From assembly GCF_023715365.1 (NCBI RefSeq), contig NZ_JAMBNZ010000004.1:1-64000 (forward strand): DNA of 64,000 nucleotides, in the 5' to 3' direction. The position numbers were made by a program, and so were the translations under genes. Within the stretch, counting starts at the first letter, position 1. Each line of letters starts with the position of its first letter. The notes below the pieces were generated by a model. The model had not been told where the DNA came from, searched no databases, and saw only the letters and a program-made list of their open reading frames with translations. Origin of the DNA: Georgenia satyanarayanai (lineage in GTDB: Bacteria > Actinomycetota > Actinomycetes > Actinomycetales > Actinomycetaceae). Of this stretch, positions 59,999 through 64,000 are shown piece by piece.

Positions 59999-61372
59999 TC
60001 AGACCTCGGCTACGGCGTTCTCCCGGGCCTCGTCCTCCTTCTTGCTGCCCCACACCTTGAGCACGAGGTTGAGCACGAACGCGGAGATGCCACCGGCCGC
60101 GATGCTGGTGGACAGCACGGGCTGCAGGATGTCGGGGAAGCCGGACCAGAAGTCGGGAGCACCCACGGGGATGATGCCGAATCCGAAGGAGATGCCGACG
60201 ATGAAGATGTTCCGGGAGTCGCTCAGGTCGTCCTTGGCGATGATCCGCATACCGACGACGCCGATGGTGCCGAACATGACCACCGTGATACCCCCGAGGA
60301 CCGGCGCCGGGAGCGCAGCGGCCATGTCACCGAGCGGCGCGATCAGGCCGAACAGGATGAGGAACACGCCGGCGAGCGCCACGACGTACCTGGAGAACAT
60401 CCGGGTGATCTGGATGAGGCCGACGTTGTTGGCGAAGGTGACCAGGGAGAACGGGGTGAAGATGCCACCCACCGCAGTGCCGACGCCGTCGGCGAGCAGC
60501 GTGCGGGAGATCTCCTTCTCGCCGGTGTCCTTGCCGATGATCTCCCCGATCGCCATCGTGTCACCGGTGGACTCGATCATGTTGACGAACTGCACGATCA
60601 GCAGCGGGACGATCGCCGCCAGGACGAACGTCGGCGCTCCAAGTCCACCGAAGAGCGAGGGCACGGACAGCACACCGGACTCCCCGACGGTGGAGAAGTC
60701 GGCCTTGCCCATGAACACGGCGATGACGGTGCCCAGCACGAGGGCAAGGAGGATGGAGACCTGCTTGAAAGTGCGACGGCCGAACCGGTCCACCGCCAGC
60801 ACGATCCCTACGGTGATGGCCGCCAGCACGAAGCTGGAGACGGTGTTGTAACCGGGGCTGCCCTCCTCGCCCTGGATGAGGTTCGCGGACGTCGGCAGCA
60901 GCGAGATCCCGATGATGCCGATGATGGTGCCGGTCACGACCGGGGGGAAGTACCGCAGCAGCTTGGCGAAGAACGGGGCGATGACGACGGTCATCACGCC
61001 CGCCAGGATGGTGCCGCCGAACAGCGCCGGCAGACCGTACTCGTTGCCGATCATGATCGACGGACCGATGGCGGTGAAGGTGGAGCCCATGACCACCGGG
61101 TAGCGGACACCGATCTTCCAGATGCCGAGCGTCTGCACGAGGGTCACGAGTCCCGCCACCACGAGGTTGGCCGCGATGAGCGCGGCCAACGCCGGCGTGT
61201 CCAGGCCGATGGCACCGCCCACGACGATCGGGGTGGTGATCAGACCACCGTAGGCGATGACGACGTGCTGCAGGGCCAAGGGCACCGCCCGCCGGAGCGG
61301 TGGCACCTCATCGACAGGGTGAACCGGGCTCGCGGCACTGGCCGCGTCGACCTGGACTTTGCGCTTACTCAT
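59999..61372 (-). CDS. NCS2 purine permease (xanthine/uracil type)
   Basis: A 457-residue NCS2 transporter with about 14 membrane segments and elements QHVVIAYGGLITTPI, FPPVVTGTIIGIIG and MIESTGDTMAIGE. It has a normal short C-terminus, unlike the paralogue at 52866-54602. It lies downstream of the purine deaminase-type amidohydrolase, so guanine, 8-oxoguanine or xanthine uptake is likely. The start at ATG 61372 has a weak GAGGAACA site. Confidence 0.9.
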   Translation of the reverse strand: MSKRKVQVDAASAASPVHPVDEVPPLRRAVPLALQHVVIAYGGLITTPIVVGGAIGLDTPALAALIAANLVVAGLVTLVQTLGIWKIGVRYPVVMGSTFTAIGPSIMIGNEYGLPALFGGTILAGVMTVVIAPFFAKLLRYFPPVVTGTIIGIIGISLLPTSANLIQGEEGSPGYNTVSSFVLAAITVGIVLAVDRFGRRTFKQVSILLALVLGTVIAVFMGKADFSTVGESGVLSVPSLFGGLGAPTFVLAAIVPLLIVQFVNMIESTGDTMAIGEIIGKDTGEKEISRTLLADGVGTAVGGIFTPFSLVTFANNVGLIQITRMFSRYVVALAGVFLILFGLIAPLGDMAAALPAPVLGGITVVMFGTIGVVGMRIIAKDDLSDSRNIFIVGISFGFGIIPVGAPDFWSGFPDILQPVLSTSIAAGGISAFVLNLVLKVWGSKKEDEARENAVAEV

Positions 61373-61493
61373 TGTTCCTCCACAGACTGATGTGCGGGCC
61401 TCGGCCAGATGGCCTGGTGGAGCCGGTGCCACGACGGCGGTCCGGCAGCGGCAACGCCGCGAATCGTGATGAGGTGGTGGAACTGCTCCCTGG

Positions 61494-62882
61494 TCAGCTG
61501 ACGCCGGCCAGGGCGGGATTGCGTGAGATGAGGTGGTGGGCGGCCTCGTTCGCCTCGGCGATGACGTCAGCCTCGTCGAGGGTCTGCATCTGACCGTCCG
61601 CGAAGACGATGCTGCCCGCGACCATGGTGAGCACGACGTCACTGGCGACCGCCGAGTTCACGAGCGTGGAGTGCGGGTCGTGCACCGGCTGGGTGTGGGC
61701 AGCGGACAGGTCCACGGCCACGATGTCGGCAAGCGCGCCGACTCGCAGGCGCCCGACGTCGAACCCGGTGTAGTCGCCGCCGTGCGCAGTGCCGAGGCGC
61801 AGAGCCTCGGAGGCCCGCAAGGCGGTCGGGTCCAAGGTGGCCAGCCGCTGGATCGAGATCGCCTGCTTCATGCACTCGAACGGGTCCTGGCGGTGACCAC
61901 AGCTCGGCCCGTCAGTGCCCAGTGCCACGGTGATGCCGCGGGAGAGCATGTCGCCCAGGCGCATGGAGCCCGACGCGAGGTAGGCGTTGGACGTCGGGTT
62001 GTGGGCGACGGCGGCACCCGCCGCGGCAATCGCGTCCAGCTCGGCGTCGTCCAGCCAGATGGCGTGGGCCAGGGTGGCCCGCGCGTCCAGCAGCCCCTCC
62101 CGGGCGAGCCACTCGACGGGGCGGACACCGTAGAACTCCAGGTAGGTGTCCGGGTCCTTGCTGCCCTCGCTGCAGTGGGTGTGCCACTTGGTGCCCAGCT
62201 CGCGGGCGAGGTCGATCGAGGCAGCCATGAGGTCCTGGTCGAGATAGCTCAGGTTCACCGGCCCCGGCCACACCTCCACGCGCGACCCGGGCGGACGGGC
62301 GGCGATCGCCTCCCGGGTAATGGCGAGCTCGTCGCTGGAGTCGTAGCGGTACAGCGGCTCGGGCTGTCCACGCTTCACCCCGACCTCGGAGCGGCGACCC
62401 AGGATCCCCCGGGCCACTGCGCCGCGCAGCCCGGCGTCCTCGATGGCGTCGGCCACCGCGAGGGTGGTGTCCAGGTCGGTCGGCGCGTAGTGGTTGTCCA
62501 CGATGGTGGTGATGCCGGACCGTGCTGCCTCGACGGCGCCGAGCCGGGCGGCCGCACGCGCGTCGGAGGGCGACATCTCCATGGCGTAGGGCCACATGAA
62601 GTTGCACAGCCACGGCCAGATCGACTGTCCTTCTCCCAGGCCCTTGGCCAGGGCCTGGAACAGGTGGTTGTGCCCGTCCACGAAGCCGGGCATGAGGGCC
62701 GCCCCGGGCAGGTCGATCACGCGCCCTGCCTGCCAGTGCGCGAGCTCCTTACGGGTCCCGACGGCGACGATGCGATCTCCGGTGACGGCGATCGCGGCGT
62801 CGGTAATGGTCGTGCGGTCCTCGTCTGCCGGCACCAACCAGCCGGCACGGATGACGACATCGCACTCTGCGGCTTGAGCCAC
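61494..62882 (-). CDS. amidohydrolase, 8-oxoguanine/guanine deaminase type
   Basis: A 462-residue metal-dependent amidohydrolase of the AtzB/TrzA/SsnA group. Metal ligands are in DGHNHLFQ, the His in WHTHCSEG, a later His in LAHAIWLDD and the Asp in ALGTDGPSCGH. The family includes guanine, 8-oxoguanine and S-adenosylhomocysteine deaminases; purine context favours one of the first two. I prefer the GTG at 62882, with GAGGAG at good spacing, to an ATG 15 bases upstream without a ribosome site. Confidence 0.82.
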   Translation of the reverse strand: MAQAAECDVVIRAGWLVPADEDRTTITDAAIAVTGDRIVAVGTRKELAHWQAGRVIDLPGAALMPGFVDGHNHLFQALAKGLGEGQSIWPWLCNFMWPYAMEMSPSDARAAARLGAVEAARSGITTIVDNHYAPTDLDTTLAVADAIEDAGLRGAVARGILGRRSEVGVKRGQPEPLYRYDSSDELAITREAIAARPPGSRVEVWPGPVNLSYLDQDLMAASIDLARELGTKWHTHCSEGSKDPDTYLEFYGVRPVEWLAREGLLDARATLAHAIWLDDAELDAIAAAGAAVAHNPTSNAYLASGSMRLGDMLSRGITVALGTDGPSCGHRQDPFECMKQAISIQRLATLDPTALRASEALRLGTAHGGDYTGFDVGRLRVGALADIVAVDLSAAHTQPVHDPHSTLVNSAVASDVVLTMVAGSIVFADGQMQTLDEADVIAEANEAAHHLISRNPALAGVS

Positions 62883-62934
62883 GCTCGCACTCCTCATCGT
62901 TGAAGAAAGCCCGTCAGCAACGGCGCTGACCAGA

Positions 62935-62944
62935 TTGCATGCAA
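62935..62944. promoter_or_regulatory. palindromic operator 1 (TTGCATGCAA)
   Basis: A perfect 10-base palindrome immediately downstream of, and touching, the -10 element at 62944-62949. It would cover the transcription start of the amidohydrolase-permease genes, typical for a repressor such as a GntR-type protein. An identical core lies at 63067-63076. Confidence 0.6.
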
Positions 62945-62971
62945 ATCTAGCGTCGGCCACGCCGATGTCAA
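62944..62971 (-). promoter_or_regulatory. near-consensus promoter of the amidohydrolase gene
   Basis: TTGACA (62966-62971) and TAGATT (62944-62949) on the minus strand are separated by 16 bases. This is the best sigma-70-type match I see in the window, giving a leader of about 55 bases. Confidence 0.7.
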
Positions 62972-63065
62972 GGGCTTTGGCAGACCGACTTTTCTCGCAC
63001 TCCGGAGCCGGAGCAGATTCTTCTCGGACTGTCGCACCGGCCGTCGACGGGCATGTCGGAACGGT

Positions 63066-63077
63066 GTTGCATGCAAC
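63066..63077. promoter_or_regulatory. palindromic operator 2 (GTTGCATGCAAC)
   Basis: A perfect 12-base palindrome sharing the TTGCATGCAA core of operator 1, 132 bases away on the other side of the divergent region. It is 170 bases before the amidohydrolase-2 gene. Confidence 0.6.
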
Positions 63078-63246
63078 TTCTTGACGGCCGGGCGCAGCGG
63101 TGCTTGACTTGGGACTGTCCGAGCGTGCGGCCAAGGTCGGCCTCACCACGGGCACTGACGACGCCGGCGAAAGACGGTGTCTGGCACACCCGAAGGTGCG
63201 TGCGTCGCGGCCGGGGTCCTTCTGCACACAACCCCAGGGAGAGCTC

Positions 63247-64000
63247 GTGATCATCGACACGCACGTCCACCCGACCAACCTCGTCGACGAGGCATGGCGC
63301 CACACCGGCACCCCGTTCACCGGTGAGCGCACGCTCGAGATGATGGACGGTCCGTTCTACATCAACGGCAAGCCGCGTCGAGTCGACGTCTCGTGCATCA
63401 TGCCGCCTCCGGGAAACACCCAGTGGCGTGAGGGCAACAAGACCGGCCGCGAGGGCATCCGGGAGTACATGGCCTACGTGACCGAACTGACCCAGAAGTA
63501 CCCTGACCGCTTCATCGGGCAGTTCATCTACAACCCGCGTTTCGGGCCCGAGAACGGCGCGGCCGAGCTGGAGTTCCACGTCAAGGAGTACGGCTACAAG
63601 ATGCTGAAGCTCCACGCGAACATGCACTCCTACCGCCCGGACCGGGCGCTGGACTGGCTGCGTCCGGCAATGCGCAAGTGCGCCGAGCTGGGCATCACCG
63701 TGCTCATCCACACCGGTGACGGGCCCTACTCGATCCCGACGCAGTTCTACCCCATCATCCGGGAGTTCCCGGAGGTGAACTTCATCATCGGGCACTTCGG
63801 CATCCAGACGGGTGGCGTGTACTGCTTCGAGGCCTTCTGGATGATCCAGGACTCCCCGAACGTCTACGGCGAGTCGGGGTGGCTGCTCCAGTCCCGGATC
63901 GTGGAGTTCGCCAAGGAGATGAAGAAGAGCCGTCTGGTCTTCGGCACCGACTCCCCGCCGAACGAGCCCGGCATGTGGGCGCGTGAGCTCGAGGTGCTCT
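63247..64000 (+). CDS. amidohydrolase-2 family protein, 3' end outside the window
   Basis: An open frame from a GTG at 63247 to the window end gives 251 residues with no stop. It is a TIM-barrel metal hydrolase or decarboxylase of the amidohydrolase-related group. Visible elements are IIDTHVHP, MLKLHANMH, VLIHTGDGPYS, FIIGHFGIQTGG and FGTDSPPNEPG, which supply the usual His and Asp ligands. Relatives include ACMSD-like decarboxylases and lactone or amide hydrolases; the substrate is unknown. A GGGAGAGCTC stretch before the GTG serves as ribosome site. It is divergent from the purine deaminase-type gene and shares its operator. Confidence 0.85.
   Translation, partial: MIIDTHVHPTNLVDEAWRHTGTPFTGERTLEMMDGPFYINGKPRRVDVSCIMPPPGNTQWREGNKTGREGIREYMAYVTELTQKYPDRFIGQFIYNPRFGPENGAAELEFHVKEYGYKMLKLHANMHSYRPDRALDWLRPAMRKCAELGITVLIHTGDGPYSIPTQFYPIIREFPEVNFIIGHFGIQTGGVYCFEAFWMIQDSPNVYGESGWLLQSRIVEFAKEMKKSRLVFGTDSPPNEPGMWARELEVL

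Overview
The window is high-GC DNA from an actinobacterium, probably a Micrococcales member; I cannot name the genus. The evidence is a NucS mismatch endonuclease, a DivIVA-type coiled-coil protein, a DUF222/HNH protein, a DUF2550 protein beside atpC, an extended N-terminal region on Rho, frequent GTG starts and many 4-base stop/start overlaps. I see no tRNA, rRNA, CRISPR array, insertion sequence or prophage.

Layout. 1-9.4 kb: housekeeping and envelope genes (CnoX-like protein, a lipoprotein and membrane-protein pair, a DivIVA-like protein, a Ca2+/H+ antiporter-like protein, GNAT, YihY, an alpha/beta hydrolase). 9.4-17.6 kb: carbohydrate uptake and processing (an ABC importer without its ATPase, a DUF222/HNH protein, a small Cys-rich protein, a GH1 glycosidase, NagA). 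17.6-33.2 kb: a conserved core (nucS, DUF2550, atpCDGAHFEB, atpI, a WecA/MraY-family transferase, sua5, vanZ-like, prmC, prfA, rpmE, rho). 33.5-36.4 kb: a four-gene operon, each gene overlapping the next by 4 bases, with small helical proteins, a 574-residue protein carrying a papain-like Cys/His/Asn arrangement, and a lipoprotein. It is the least familiar system here. 36.4-39.7 kb: hom-thrC-thrB.

40.4-57.5 kb: a urate and glyoxylate regulon. Permease, uricase, hydroxyisourate hydrolase and OHCU decarboxylase turn urate into allantoin. Allantoinase and ureidoglycine aminohydrolase continue from there. Glyoxylate can then leave by glyoxylate carboligase, tartronate-semialdehyde reductase and glycerate kinase (with hydroxypyruvate isomerase), or by malate synthase and malic enzyme. 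An IclR regulator is divergent from uraD, and a GGAAG-N4-CTTYC-like inverted repeat recurs at three promoters of the cluster. Allantoate hydrolysis and the last ureidoglycolate step are not encoded here; a CitE-like aldolase of unknown role is.

57.5-64 kb: a SufE-family protein, moaA and a MobA/MocA-like nucleotidyltransferase (both preceded by 23-codon mini-ORFs), a second NCS2 purine permease, an amidohydrolase of the 8-oxoguanine/guanine deaminase type, and a divergent metal-dependent amidohydrolase cut by the window end. The last two flank a divergent promoter region with two TTGCATGCAA palindromes.
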